Positions 51,276-60,535 are shown, counted from the stretch's first letter. The stretch: 64,000 nucleotides of DNA from Actinomadura violacea (GCF_017573465.1 NZ_JAGEPF010000011.1:124001-188000); one strand, 5' to 3'. Program-made: numbers and translations. The notes: generated by a model from the letters alone, not told the origin.

Positions 51276-52052
51276 TCAGGGCACGAGGACGGACAGGCAG
51301 GTCACGCAGCCTTCCAGGGCCTCGAACTCGCCGATGTCGACGCTGGTCACCCGCAGTCCGTCCGCGGCGAACTGCGCGGCGGTCCGCGGCGCCGACGCCG
51401 ACATGAGCACGTGGTCGGGGCCGAGCGGCACCACGTGCGCGCCCGCCGGCTCCGGGACGACCCGGATGAACGGCAGCACCGAGGTGTCCACCAGTTCCGG
51501 GACCCCGATCAGGCTGCCGTCGGGCAGCGCCGTCATCGCCGACTTCAGGTGCAGGCAGCCGCGCGTGTCGACCGGCACCACCCGCCGCCCGCCCAGCAGG
51601 TGCGCGAGCTGGCAGATGCCCTCCTCGTTGGTGCGCGCGCCGCGCCCCGCGTACACGGTGTCGCCGACGCACAGCACGTCGCCGCCGTCCAGGGTGCCGG
51701 GCGCCTTGATCCGCTCGACCCGCAGCCCGAGCTCGCGGGCGGCCTGCTCGGTGCCGGACGTCTCGCCCCGCCGGCGCGGCTCCCCGGACCTGCCGAGCAC
51801 CGCCAGGTCGCCGCACACCACCACCGTGTCCTCGACGAACACCGCGTCGGGGTGGCCGTCGGCGGGCGGCACCGCCCGGATCCGCCGCCCGGACGCCCGC
51901 AGCGCCGCGACGTACGCCTCGTGCTGGCGGGCGGCGAGCGCCGCGTCGACGGGGCGGCGCGCGATGTGGGTGACGATCCCCTCGGCGAGCCTCGGCCCCG
52001 GCGGCCGCACCAGGGCGGTGCCGGGGCCGGGGCGGGCGTCGGCGGGGTCCAT
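51276..52052 (-). CDS. ddaH: Dimethylargininase/amidinotransferase-superfamily hydrolase
   Basis: A 258-residue DDAH-type hydrolase converting N-omega-methylated arginines to citrulline and methylamines. DAVFVEDTVVV holds the substrate-binding Glu/Asp pair, GTLDGGDVLCVGDTVYAG the central motif, RGCLHLKSAMTALPDGSLIG the catalytic His, and EGCVTCLSVLV the nucleophile Cys near the C-terminus. The length is normal for bacterial DDAH. It starts one base after the stop of the zinc-ribbon/TerB-like gene, so the two are coupled. Confidence 0.92.
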   Translation of the reverse strand: MDPADARPGPGTALVRPPGPRLAEGIVTHIARRPVDAALAARQHEAYVAALRASGRRIRAVPPADGHPDAVFVEDTVVVCGDLAVLGRSGEPRRRGETSGTEQAARELGLRVERIKAPGTLDGGDVLCVGDTVYAGRGARTNEEGICQLAHLLGGRRVVPVDTRGCLHLKSAMTALPDGSLIGVPELVDTSVLPFIRVVPEPAGAHVVPLGPDHVLMSASAPRTAAQFAADGLRVTSVDIGEFEALEGCVTCLSVLVP

Positions 52053-52053
52053 G

Positions 52054-52665
52054 TCAGCGGGACGCCCCCTCGGTGGTGACGATCACGCCCAGCGCGTACG
52101 CGCGGGACATCCCGAGCAGTTCGGCGACGGCGTGCAGCGCCTGCCGCTCGCCCTCGTCGAGCGGGCCGTCCGCCAGCGCGATGCGGACGGCCTCGGCGAG
52201 GAACCACTCCTTGGCCTCCACGGCGAGGTGGGCGCCCGCCCGCTCGACCTCCTGGCCCAGGAACACCGGCGCCACCACCAGGTCGGCGTCGATGGCGTCG
52301 TCGTCGTAGTCCGGCTCCCCGTAGCGGGTGACGGTCTCGACGGCGCGGGCGCGGGCCGCGGCGTCCTCCGGCGCGCCGGAGCGCAGCACCAGGGCGGCGG
52401 CCGCGCGCATGCCGGCGGGCAGCGCCGACGCCATCTGCTGCGCGGTCGCGGCGCGGAGCGTCGACACCGGGAAGCGGCCGCGGCACGAGCGGCACTCCAC
52501 CGCGTGCCCGAGCCGCCACAGCGGGACCAGCGGCACGAAGAACGGGCTGAACCAGCGCCGCGCGGCCCGCCGCCGGTAGGCGCGGTCGCCGCCGCACTGC
52601 GGGCAGTGGAACGTGCCCTCCCCGACCGTGCGGAAGACGACCGTCAGCCCGAAAACGAGCAACAC
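52054..52665 (-). CDS. Zinc-ribbon and TerB-like domain protein
   Basis: A 203-residue protein with a short hydrophobic N-terminus (LLVFGLTVVFRTVGEGTF), a zinc ribbon (CPQCGGDRAYRRR and, after a PFFVPLVPLWRLG turn, CRSCRGRFPV), and a C-terminal helical TerB-like part (EWFLAEAVRIALADGPLDEG and QALHAVAELLGMSRAYALGV). TerB-like domains occur in stress and tellurite-resistance proteins; the role here is unknown. GTG 52665 follows GGAGGAG by 8 nt. It is coupled to the DDAH gene. Confidence 0.8.
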   Translation of the reverse strand: MLLVFGLTVVFRTVGEGTFHCPQCGGDRAYRRRAARRWFSPFFVPLVPLWRLGHAVECRSCRGRFPVSTLRAATAQQMASALPAGMRAAAALVLRSGAPEDAAARARAVETVTRYGEPDYDDDAIDADLVVAPVFLGQEVERAGAHLAVEAKEWFLAEAVRIALADGPLDEGERQALHAVAELLGMSRAYALGVIVTTEGASR

Positions 52666-52767
52666 CGGGGCTCTCCTCCCAAAACGGACTTCGCTCCAAA
52701 GTACCGACCCGGCGCGGCCGCCGTGGCCCGTCCCGGCGAACCGGGCCGCTCCGTTTACGCTGGGTCC

Positions 52768-53553
52768 ATGACCGGTGACCTGGGTTCCGACGGCCGAGCG
52801 CGGCCGCGCCCGTCCTTCCTGCCGCCCGAGGGGGCCGAGCCGGACCCGCCGCCCGCCGAGCCCGGCCCGCCGCCGGCACCGCCCGCGCCGACCGGGGCGC
52901 GCCCGCGCCGCGCCGGCTGGGACTTCGCCGTGATCGCCGCCGCCGCCGTGCTGGTGGTGTCGGCGTTCCTGCCGTGGGCGCACGCCCAGACCGTCCTCGA
53001 CCTGTTCGGCCGCTCGCTCACCCGCGACCAGGGCAGCGTGGCGGGGATCGACGCCGACAACCTCGTCCTCGCCGTCCCCGTGCTGGCGGTGGTCGCGATC
53101 GTGATGGCGTTCTGGAACCTGGTCTCGCGGGACCCGCGGATCGGCGCGCTCGCCGCCGTACCGGCCGTGCTGTCGCTGCTCACCTGCGGGATCTTCGTGC
53201 TGCGGCTCGGCGACGTGCCCGACCGCATGCCCGACTACGGGCTGAACCTCACCTACCAGGTGAGCCTGCGGTACGGCTGGTTCCTGGCGGTCACGATGAG
53301 CCTGCTGCTGACCGTCTTCAGCCTCGTCCGCCCGATCTCCGACCGCCTGGCGGCCAAGGAGGCCGGCCGGCCGGACGCCGAGGAGCAGCAGTACGCCGCT
53401 CAGCAGTACGCGGCGCAGCAGCAGTACTGGGGCGAGCAGGGCGCCGCGTGGCCCGAGGAGGCGCAGGCATGGGGCCGCGCCCCCGAGGAGGAGCACCCCG
53501 CACCGTCGCCGCAGCCCCGTCCCCAGCCGCGACCGCAGCCCGAGCAGGAGTGA
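52768..53553 (+). CDS. Membrane protein with Gln/Pro-rich tail
   Basis: A 261-residue protein I do not recognise. A Pro-rich N-terminus (1-48) leads to four helices: FAVIAAAAVLVVSAFLPWAH, NLVLAVPVLAVVAIVMAFWN, RIGALAAVPAVLSLLTCGIF and YGWFLAVTMSLLLTVFSLVR. A cytoplasmic tail with AAQQYAAQQ repeats and QPRPQPRPQPEQE ends it. The plan resembles small actinobacterial proteins often encoded near era. ATG 52768 is 6 nt after TACGCT, so leaderless. It converges with era. Confidence 0.7.
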   Translation: MTGDLGSDGRARPRPSFLPPEGAEPDPPPAEPGPPPAPPAPTGARPRRAGWDFAVIAAAAVLVVSAFLPWAHAQTVLDLFGRSLTRDQGSVAGIDADNLVLAVPVLAVVAIVMAFWNLVSRDPRIGALAAVPAVLSLLTCGIFVLRLGDVPDRMPDYGLNLTYQVSLRYGWFLAVTMSLLLTVFSLVRPISDRLAAKEAGRPDAEEQQYAAQQYAAQQQYWGEQGAAWPEEAQAWGRAPEEEHPAPSPQPRPQPRPQPEQE

Positions 53554-53559
53554 GACCGG

Positions 53560-54474
53560 TCAGTCGTAGAACCCGAGCCGCCGCAGCTGCTTCGGGTCGC
53601 GCTGCCAGTCCTTCAGGACGCTGACCCGCAGGTCGAGGAAGACCTTGGTGCCGAGCAGCGCCTCGATCTGCCGGCGCGCCGCCGCGCCGACCTCGCGCAG
53701 CCGGGCGCCCTTGTGCCCGATGATGATCCCCTTCTGGCTGGACCGCTCGACGAACAGGTGCGCGTACACGTCGATCAGGTCGTCGCGGCCCTCGCGCGGG
53801 TTCATCTCGTCCACCACCACGGCGATCGAGTGCGGCAGCTCGTCGCGGACGCCCTCCAGCGCGGCCTCGCGGATCAGCTCGCCGATGAGGACCTGCTCGG
53901 GCTCGTCGGTGAGGTCGCCCTCCGGGTACAGCGGCATGCCCTCCGGCAGCCGCGAGATCAGCAGGTCGCCGACCAGGTCGACCTGGAAGCCGTCCGCCGC
54001 CGAGCACGGCACGATGTCGGCGAACTCGCCGAGCCGGCCCACCGCGAGCAGCTGCTCGGCGACCTGCTCGGGCGCGGCGAGGTCGGTCTTGGTGACGATC
54101 GCCACGACCGGCGTCCGCTTCACCCCGGCCAGCTCCCGCGCGATGTACTTGTCGCCGGGCCCGACGGGCTGGTCGGCCGGCACGCAGAAGCCGATCACGT
54201 CCACCTCGGTGAGGGTCGAGCGGACGAGGCTGTCCAGCCGCTCCCCCAGCAGCGTGCGGGGCTTGTGCAGGCCCGGCGTGTCGACCACGACGAGCTGCGC
54301 GTCCGGCCGGTGCACGATCCCGCGGATCGCCCGCCGGGTCGTCTGCGGCCGGCTGCTGGTGATCGCCACCTTGGTGCCGACCAGCGCGTTCATCAGGGTC
54401 GACTTCCCCACGTTGGGCCGCCCGATGAAGCAGGCGAACCCCGCCCGGTACCCCTCGGGCGCGGTCCCGCCCAT
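53560..54474 (-). CDS. era: GTPase Era
   Basis: A 304-residue ribosome-assembly GTPase. G1 is IGRPNVGKSTLMNALVG, G2 SSRPQTTRR, G3 DTPGLHKP, G4 TKTD and G5 CSAADG. The C-terminal KH domain has RSSQKGIIIGHKGARLREVG, which binds the 16S rRNA 3' end. ATG 54474 was chosen for a GGAG site 5 nt upstream and the usual short N-terminus before AGFACFIGRPN; a GTG at 54492 is an alternative. It neighbours ybeY, phoH and a hemolysin-like gene in most actinomycetes; here a 5.5-kb insertion separates them. Confidence 0.95.
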   Translation of the reverse strand: MGGTAPEGYRAGFACFIGRPNVGKSTLMNALVGTKVAITSSRPQTTRRAIRGIVHRPDAQLVVVDTPGLHKPRTLLGERLDSLVRSTLTEVDVIGFCVPADQPVGPGDKYIARELAGVKRTPVVAIVTKTDLAAPEQVAEQLLAVGRLGEFADIVPCSAADGFQVDLVGDLLISRLPEGMPLYPEGDLTDEPEQVLIGELIREAALEGVRDELPHSIAVVVDEMNPREGRDDLIDVYAHLFVERSSQKGIIIGHKGARLREVGAAARRQIEALLGTKVFLDLRVSVLKDWQRDPKQLRRLGFYD

Positions 54475-54554
54475 CACGTCTCCGCTCGTCACACCGCCTA
54501 TTGTTGCAGTCCCTGACACAACGGGCGCCGCGGCGAGGCCGCCGCGGGCCGGGG

Positions 54555-57500
54555 TCACGGGCGTGCGGCCGCCGGGATCCAGAACGGGGCGTTCAGGCGG
54601 TGGGCCACTTCGGCGGCCTTGCGGTCGTGGGCGGCGGCGGTCACGGCGGGGAGGCCGAGGAAGCGGGCCAGGTCGCCGAGGATGAGGGCCACGGGCCCGA
54701 TGGTGGCGACGGCGGTGGCGCCGCCCGTGACATGCCCCTCGTACGGGAGCAGCGCCTCATAGGCGCGGGCGGCGAGGTCGGGCTCGCCGAGCGCGATGGC
54801 GCGGCGCCCGCGGATCGCCATGACCAGGTCGTAGAAGTAGTCGCGGCGAATGGGCCCGGGGTCGCCCCGGACGACGCGCCGGGCCTCGTCGACCCGGCCC
54901 GCCGCGGCGAGCGCCAGGGCGTGCAGGTCGGCGGTCGCGGCGACGTGCGGCCACTGCTCGTGCAGCCAGGCGGTCTCGCCGACCAGCTCGCCCGCGCGGC
55001 CCTGCACGTACCGGAGGCAGAACGCGCCGACGAGCATCATCCCGCGCTCGCTGCTCCAGATCCCGGTCCTGCCGATCGCGCCGCCGACCTGCGTGTAGAC
55101 CCGTTCGGCCTCGTCGAAGCGGGCGCCGAACGTGTGCGCGAGGCCCGCGTACCATTCGGCGATCATGGCGAGCAGCGGGAGGCCGTACTGCTCGGCGAGG
55201 CGGCGGCCCTCGTCGAGGTGGCGCCGCGCCGCGGCGAGGTCGAGCGAGGCGACCTCGGCCTGCTGGAACTGCAGGTGGGCGAGGACCCGGTAGCGGGGCA
55301 GGTCGTGCTCGGTCGCGAGTTCGAGCAGCTCGGCGGCGATGCGGCGGCGCTCGCGCAGGCCCTCCGCGGAGCGGTAGCCGTTGAGGTAGCCGCCGTTGAG
55401 CGCGGCGGCCAGCAGGCCGGGATCACCGAGCCCGCGGGCGGTCTCCATGGCCTCGCGGGCCGCCGCGGCGCCCCGGTCGTCCTGCTCGCCCTCCAGCTCG
55501 ATCGCCAGCGTCGTCAGCAGCCGGGCGCGCAGCGCGGGGTCGTCGCCGGGCGGGCCCGCGAGGGCGTGCTCGGCGGCCTCGATGACGTCCCGGTCCAGGA
55601 TCCCGTACTCGCGGCTCGTCCACAGGGTCGGCACGTCGAAGGCGACGATGATCCGGGCGAGCAGGCGGACGTCCCCGAACGCACGGGCGTCGGCGATGGC
55701 GCGGCGGCGCCGGTCCCGGGCGTCGACGACGTGCCCGGCCAGGGCGGTCGCGCGGATCGCGGCCGCCTCGATCGCCAGCCGCTCGCCGGTGGCGCCGCCG
55801 CCCTGCGAGCGCAGCGTCTCGGCGGCGCGGACCCACAGGTCGGCGGCGAGGCGGTGGGCATAGCGGGCCTCGGCCGCCTCCGCCGCGAGCCGCGCGTACC
55901 GGACGGCCGGGCCGGGCGACGTCCCGGACTCCAGGTAGTGGTGCGCGATGGCGGCGACCTCGTCGGGACGGCGCCGTTCGAGGGAGGCCGCGACGCGGCC
56001 GTGCAGGCGGGTGCGGCGGGCGCTCGACAGCCCGGTGTAGAGGGTGTCGCGGACCAGCGCGTGCGCGAACCGCATCCGGCCGGGTGCGGGCTCGGTGACC
56101 AGGCCTGCGGCGAGGGCGGACTCGACGGCGTCGATCACGGCGTCCTCGTCGCCGGACAGGTCGGCGAGGACGTCCAGGCCCGCGTCGCGGCCGGCGACGG
56201 CGGCGTCCCGCAGGACGGTCTGGGCAGGCCCGGGGAGCCGGGCGATGCGGCGGCGCAGCACGTCGCCGACGCCGGCGGGCACCCGGCGGGTCGCGGCCGA
56301 CAGCCCTTCGGCGGCCACGAGCCGCGCCGTCTCCCGGGTGAAGAACGGGTTCCCGCCGGTCCGCTCGGCGATGGCGGACAGCTCCGCGTCGCCGAGCCGG
56401 ACGCCGCACGCCGCGCGGGCCAGCTCGGCGACCTCGTCGGCCGACAGCCCGGGCAGCTCGATCCGGGCGGGCTCGTGCCGGGCCAGCACGGCGAGCGCGG
56501 CGGCGAGCGGGTCGGGGACCTCGGTGTGCCGGAACGTCGCGGCGAGCAGGACGCGCCGGTCGCGCAGCCGCCCGGCGAGCCGGGTGAGCAGCGCGAGGGT
56601 CTCCTCGTCGGCCCAGTGCAGGTCCTCGAGGACGAGCAGGAGCGGCGTGCCGGCGGCCAGGTCCGCGAGGTAGTCGCCGGCGGCGAGGTGCAGGCGGAAG
56701 CGGCCGGCGCTGACGTCGGCGCCGCCGTCTCCGGTGGCGGCGTCGTCGAGCAGCGGGGCGAGGCGTGCGGCCAGGCCGGCGGCGGGCGGGGCGGTGGCGG
56801 CGAGGTCGCGCAGCAGCTCCGCCCAGGGCCAGGCGGCGGGCGCTCCCCCGGTCTCCGGCGCGCGTCCCCACGCGCACGTCCAGCCGCGCCCGGCGAGCAG
56901 GCGGGCGAACCGCTCGGCGAGGGCGGTCTTGCCCATGCCGGCGTCGCCGCTGATGAGGACGGTGGTGCCGCGCCCGGCCTCGGCCTCGCGGGCCGCCTCG
57001 TCCAGCCGGGCCAGTTCCCGCGTCCGCCCGACGAACGCGGCGGCCGGCGGCTCCGGCCGGACGGCCGTCTCCCGGGCGGGCGGCGGCGCCGCGCCCGCGA
57101 GGTCGGGAGCATGGGCGAGGATGCCCGCTTCGAGATCGCGCAGCGCCGGACCGGGGTCGACGCCGAGCTCCTCGGCGAGGGCGGCGCGGGCGCGGCGGAG
57201 CGCGGCCAGCGCGTCCCCCTGCCGGCTCGACCGGTAGAGGGCGAGCGCCAGCAGCCGCCACGCCTCCTCCCGCAGCGGGTTCGCGGCGGCGTGCGCCTCC
57301 AGGTCGGGGACGGCCTCGGCGGCGGCGCCGAGCGCGAGCATCGCCTCGGCACGGCGCTCCACGGCGAGGCGGCGCCGCTCGTCCAGCCGGGCGGCCTCGG
57401 CGGCCGCCCACGGCAGGGCGGCGAACTCGGCGTAGGCGGGCCCGCGCCACTCGGCGAGCGCCGCCTCCGCGCGGCGCCGGGCCTCCCCCGGGTCGGCCGG

Positions 57501-57860
57501 CCGCAGGGCGGCGGCCTCGTCGATCAGCGCGTCGAAGCGCCAGGCGTCGACGGCGCCGTCCGGCAGCCGCAGCGCGTACCCCGGCGGCTCGGTAACGAGG
57601 ACCCGCGCGGGCGTGCGGGGCGGACGGTCCGGTTCGAGCGCGCGGCGCAGGTGCGAGACGAACGACTGGAGGCCGGCGGCGGCGCGCGGCGGGGCCGTCC
57701 CGGCCCACAGGTCGTCGACGAGCCGGTCGGCGGGCACCATCGCGCCCCGCGCGGCGACGAGCCGGGCGAGGACCGAGCGCTGCCGGGGGCCGCCGAGGTC
57801 GGCGGCGGACCCGGCCACCTCGGCACCGAAGGCCCCGAGAACGCGAACGACGGGCGACAT
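54555..57860 (-). CDS. SARP/AfsR-type regulator with AAA ATPase and helical repeats
   Basis: A 1101-residue regulator. An OmpR-like winged helix (about 1-95, MVPADRLVDDLWAGTAPPRA, LQSFVSHLRRAL) and the bacterial transcriptional activator domain (about 95-245) together form the SARP unit. An AAA/NACHT-like ATPase follows (Walker A ISGDAGMGKTAL, Walker B LLLVLEDLHWADEE). The rest is TPR-like helices (about 560-1100) with no terminal LuxR domain. Such proteins control secondary metabolism or export. A long palindrome overlaps its start codon. It follows the MMPL transporter gene on the same strand, an apparent regulator-transporter pair placed inside the era cluster. Confidence 0.9.
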   Translation of the reverse strand: MSPVVRVLGAFGAEVAGSAADLGGPRQRSVLARLVAARGAMVPADRLVDDLWAGTAPPRAAAGLQSFVSHLRRALEPDRPPRTPARVLVTEPPGYALRLPDGAVDAWRFDALIDEAAALRPADPGEARRRAEAALAEWRGPAYAEFAALPWAAAEAARLDERRRLAVERRAEAMLALGAAAEAVPDLEAHAAANPLREEAWRLLALALYRSSRQGDALAALRRARAALAEELGVDPGPALRDLEAGILAHAPDLAGAAPPPARETAVRPEPPAAAFVGRTRELARLDEAAREAEAGRGTTVLISGDAGMGKTALAERFARLLAGRGWTCAWGRAPETGGAPAAWPWAELLRDLAATAPPAAGLAARLAPLLDDAATGDGGADVSAGRFRLHLAAGDYLADLAAGTPLLLVLEDLHWADEETLALLTRLAGRLRDRRVLLAATFRHTEVPDPLAAALAVLARHEPARIELPGLSADEVAELARAACGVRLGDAELSAIAERTGGNPFFTRETARLVAAEGLSAATRRVPAGVGDVLRRRIARLPGPAQTVLRDAAVAGRDAGLDVLADLSGDEDAVIDAVESALAAGLVTEPAPGRMRFAHALVRDTLYTGLSSARRTRLHGRVAASLERRRPDEVAAIAHHYLESGTSPGPAVRYARLAAEAAEARYAHRLAADLWVRAAETLRSQGGGATGERLAIEAAAIRATALAGHVVDARDRRRRAIADARAFGDVRLLARIIVAFDVPTLWTSREYGILDRDVIEAAEHALAGPPGDDPALRARLLTTLAIELEGEQDDRGAAAAREAMETARGLGDPGLLAAALNGGYLNGYRSAEGLRERRRIAAELLELATEHDLPRYRVLAHLQFQQAEVASLDLAAARRHLDEGRRLAEQYGLPLLAMIAEWYAGLAHTFGARFDEAERVYTQVGGAIGRTGIWSSERGMMLVGAFCLRYVQGRAGELVGETAWLHEQWPHVAATADLHALALAAAGRVDEARRVVRGDPGPIRRDYFYDLVMAIRGRRAIALGEPDLAARAYEALLPYEGHVTGGATAVATIGPVALILGDLARFLGLPAVTAAAHDRKAAEVAHRLNAPFWIPAAARP

Positions 57861-57897
57861 GTCCCGGTCAGCTTAACCGGGACATGCCGGACGTTCG
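57844..57897. promoter_or_regulatory. Palindrome covering the SARP start codon
   Basis: CATGTCCCGGT (57858-57868) and ACCGGGACATG (57876-57886) form a perfect 11-bp inverted repeat around 7 bp. CGAACG (57844-57849) and CGTTCG (57892-57897) extend the symmetry outward. The left arm includes the start codon, so a bound protein or hairpin would block translation or transcription start. Confidence 0.65.
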
Positions 57898-57912
57898 CGA
57901 TCACTCCCCCCG

Positions 57913-60045
57913 TCACGCGCGGGTGGGTTCGGGCTCCCTCTCAGGCGTCCCGGCGACGGGGGCCGCGCCCTCCAGGTCGATGGCGGGCAGGACGCGGGCG
58001 AGCGGCTTGGGCAGCCACCAGTTCGCCCGTCCGAGCAGCGACATCGCGGCGGGCACCAGGACCAGCCGGACGACCGTCGCGTCCAGCGCCACCGCGACCG
58101 CGAGCCCCACCCCCATCTGCTTGATCACCAGACCGGGGTCGGCGGCGAAGCCGAGGAACACCGCGACCATGATCAGCGCGGCGCTGCTGATCACCCGGCC
58201 CGTCGCGGCCAGCCCGGACGCCACCGAGCCGCGCCCGTCGCCGTGCCGCAGCCACTCCTCCCGCACCCGCGACAGCAGGAACACCTCGTAGTCCATCGAC
58301 ACCCCGAACAGCACCGCGAACATCGGCAGCAGGATCAGCGACGACACCGGCACGCTGTGCGGGAGCCCGAGCAGGTGCGCGCCCCAGCCCCACTGGAACA
58401 CCGCCGTCAGCACCCCGTAGGCCGCGCCGATCGACAGCAGGTTCATCGCGGCGGCCTTCAGCGGCGCGACCAGCGACCGGAAGACGATCATCAGCATCAC
58501 GAACGAGGTGGCGACGACCGCCCCGATCATCGGCCAGAGCCGGTCCGACAGCGAGCGCGACAGGTCCACGTACGCGGCAGTCAGCCCGGTGATCTCCGCG
58601 CCGGGCGGCAGATCATGCGCCCGGATCCGGTCGACGACGCCCGGCGCCCGCTCGTCCTGCGGCCCGTACCGGGGCGTGGCGACGAGGACGGCGGCGTCCC
58701 TGCCCGGCGACAGCAGCGGCGGCGTCACGCTCACCACCCCGTCGGTGCGGGCGATCCGGTCGCGCAGCGCCGGCAGCGCGCCCGCGTCGGTCTTCCGCAG
58801 GTCCACCGCGACGATCAGCGGGCCGTTCGCGCCCGCGCCGAAACCCGCGGCGACCAGGTCGTACGCCCGCCGGACGGTGTTGGACCCCGGCTCGCTGCTG
58901 GCGTCGCTCGGCCACGTGCGCATGCCGAGCGCGGGCGCCGCCAGCGTGACCATCAGCACCAGCCCGGCGAGCAGCCACGGCCACGGGCGCCGCCCGACGT
59001 GCCCGGCCCAGCGCCGCACCCGCGGCGAGTCCGCGTGCACCACCGCGCCGGGCGCCCGGTCGCGGCGGCGCAGCACCCGCCGCCCCGCCAGGCCCAGCAC
59101 CGCCGGCAGCAGCGAGACGGCGCTCAGCACCGTCGCCGCCACGACGAGCCCCGTCGCGAACCCCATCGTCATGTAGACCGGGTTCCCCGACAGCACCAGC
59201 CCGCACAGCGCCAGCAGCACCGTGAAACCCGCGAAGATCACCGACTGCCCGGCGGTCGCGATCGCGCGCCCCGCCGCCTCGGGCACGTCCAGGCCCTCGG
59301 CGAGCCCCTCCCGGTGCCGGGTGAGGATGAACAGCGCGTAGTCGATCCCGACGCCCAGCCCGACCATGACCGCCAGCGTCGGGGCGGTCGTCGACACGTC
59401 GGTGACCGCGGCGAGCAGCGTCACCCCGGACACGCCCGCCCCCAGCCCGGCCAGCGCCACCGCCAGCGGCAGCCCCGCCGCGACCACCGACCCGAACGCT
59501 AGGAACAGCACCACCAGCGCGGCCACGACCCCGAACCCCTCGGCCATGCCGCCGGGCGCCGTCACGTTCTCCGGCACCTGGCCGCCGAACTCGACCTGGT
59601 AGCCCGCCGCGTCCAGGTGCCTCGTCGCCGCCTTCAACCGGTCCACGGTCTCCTTCGGCGCCAGCTCGGTGACCTGCACCGAGTACCGGACGGTCAGCAG
59701 CGCGGTCCGCCCGTCCGGGCTCGGCTGCGCCGGATCCACCGCGCTGACGTGCGGGAGCGTGCGCAGCCGCGCCCCCGCGGCGGCCAGCGCCCCCTCGTCG
59801 ACCCGGCCCGCCTTCGCGTGCACCACGACCCGCGCGTCCGCGCCCGACAGCGCCGGGAACCGCTGTTCCAGCAGGTCCCGCGCCTGCTGCGAGCCGCTGC
59901 CGGCCTGCGTGTAGTCGTCGTGCAGCGCGCCCCCGGCGACGGCCGCGAGACCGGCCAGCGCGCCGACGAGCACCAGCCACACGGTGATGAACCGCCACGG
60001 CCGCAAGGCCGCGGCCCTGCCGAGACGGTGGAGCAGGCGGGACAT
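57913..60045 (-). CDS. MMPL-family (RND) transporter
   Basis: A 710-residue RND/MMPL exporter with 12 helices in two halves. After helix 1 comes a periplasmic domain (DLLEQRFPALSGADARVVVH), then a block including VALVVLFLAFGSVVAAGLPL, TLAVMVGLGVGIDYALFILT and RHREGL (proton-relay Asp-Tyr), repeated later as FAVLFGVSMDYEVFLLSRVR. It is like the mycobacterial MmpL and the Streptomyces ActII-3 proteins, which export lipids or antibiotics. GGGGGAG lies 4 nt before the ATG. The SARP gene follows 53 bp later. Confidence 0.92.
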   Translation of the reverse strand: MSRLLHRLGRAAALRPWRFITVWLVLVGALAGLAAVAGGALHDDYTQAGSGSQQARDLLEQRFPALSGADARVVVHAKAGRVDEGALAAAGARLRTLPHVSAVDPAQPSPDGRTALLTVRYSVQVTELAPKETVDRLKAATRHLDAAGYQVEFGGQVPENVTAPGGMAEGFGVVAALVVLFLAFGSVVAAGLPLAVALAGLGAGVSGVTLLAAVTDVSTTAPTLAVMVGLGVGIDYALFILTRHREGLAEGLDVPEAAGRAIATAGQSVIFAGFTVLLALCGLVLSGNPVYMTMGFATGLVVAATVLSAVSLLPAVLGLAGRRVLRRRDRAPGAVVHADSPRVRRWAGHVGRRPWPWLLAGLVLMVTLAAPALGMRTWPSDASSEPGSNTVRRAYDLVAAGFGAGANGPLIVAVDLRKTDAGALPALRDRIARTDGVVSVTPPLLSPGRDAAVLVATPRYGPQDERAPGVVDRIRAHDLPPGAEITGLTAAYVDLSRSLSDRLWPMIGAVVATSFVMLMIVFRSLVAPLKAAAMNLLSIGAAYGVLTAVFQWGWGAHLLGLPHSVPVSSLILLPMFAVLFGVSMDYEVFLLSRVREEWLRHGDGRGSVASGLAATGRVISSAALIMVAVFLGFAADPGLVIKQMGVGLAVAVALDATVVRLVLVPAAMSLLGRANWWLPKPLARVLPAIDLEGAAPVAGTPEREPEPTRA

Positions 60046-60154
60046 GAATCTCCCCCAGAACGATGGTCATCCGACGCCGCCCAGGCTCGCGCGCCCCGCT
60101 TGCCACCCGCTTGCCGGTGACTTGCGGCCCCCGGCCTGCCCGTACGCTGGTGCC

Positions 60155-60487
60155 GTGAGCGAGCTGAACGCCGAGGACGCGAAGATCATCACCCTGGCCC
60201 GGTCCGCCCGGGCCCGCACGGGCGCCGCGGAGGGCGCCGCCGTCCGGGACGAGACGGGCCGCACCTACTCCGCCACGAGCGTGGACCTGCCGTCGCTGAA
60301 GCTGTCGGCCCTCAAGGTCGCCGTCGCGATGGCCGTCTCCAGCGGCGCCGAGGACCTCGAGGCCGCCGCCGTCGTCACCGCCGCGGACGCCCCCGACCCC
60401 GCCGACATCACCGCCGTCCGCGACCTCGGCCCCAAAGCCCCCGTCCTGGTAGCCGCCCCCAACGGCACCCTCCACACCACCCTCTGA
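60155..60487 (+). CDS. Cytidine-deaminase-like protein lacking catalytic motifs
   Basis: A 110-residue protein resembling the small actinobacterial proteins annotated as cytidine deaminase beside era: IITLARSARARTGAAEGAAV, TYSATSVDLPSLKLSALKVA, VAMAVSSGAEDLEAAAVV. It keeps the CDA-fold sequence but has no HAE or PCxxC zinc motif and in fact no Cys at all, so deaminase activity is not expected. It may be a structural or regulatory relict. GTG 60155 is 6 nt after TACGCT (leaderless). In other actinomycetes it normally lies between the hemolysin gene and era in the same direction; here it is divergent from MMPL and converges with the hemolysin gene. Confidence 0.78.
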   Translation: MSELNAEDAKIITLARSARARTGAAEGAAVRDETGRTYSATSVDLPSLKLSALKVAVAMAVSSGAEDLEAAAVVTAADAPDPADITAVRDLGPKAPVLVAAPNGTLHTTL

Positions 60488-60535
60488 CCCCAACCCGACC
60501 CCCGCTCCGGTGGTTTGAACCTCAGCCCCCGGTCA

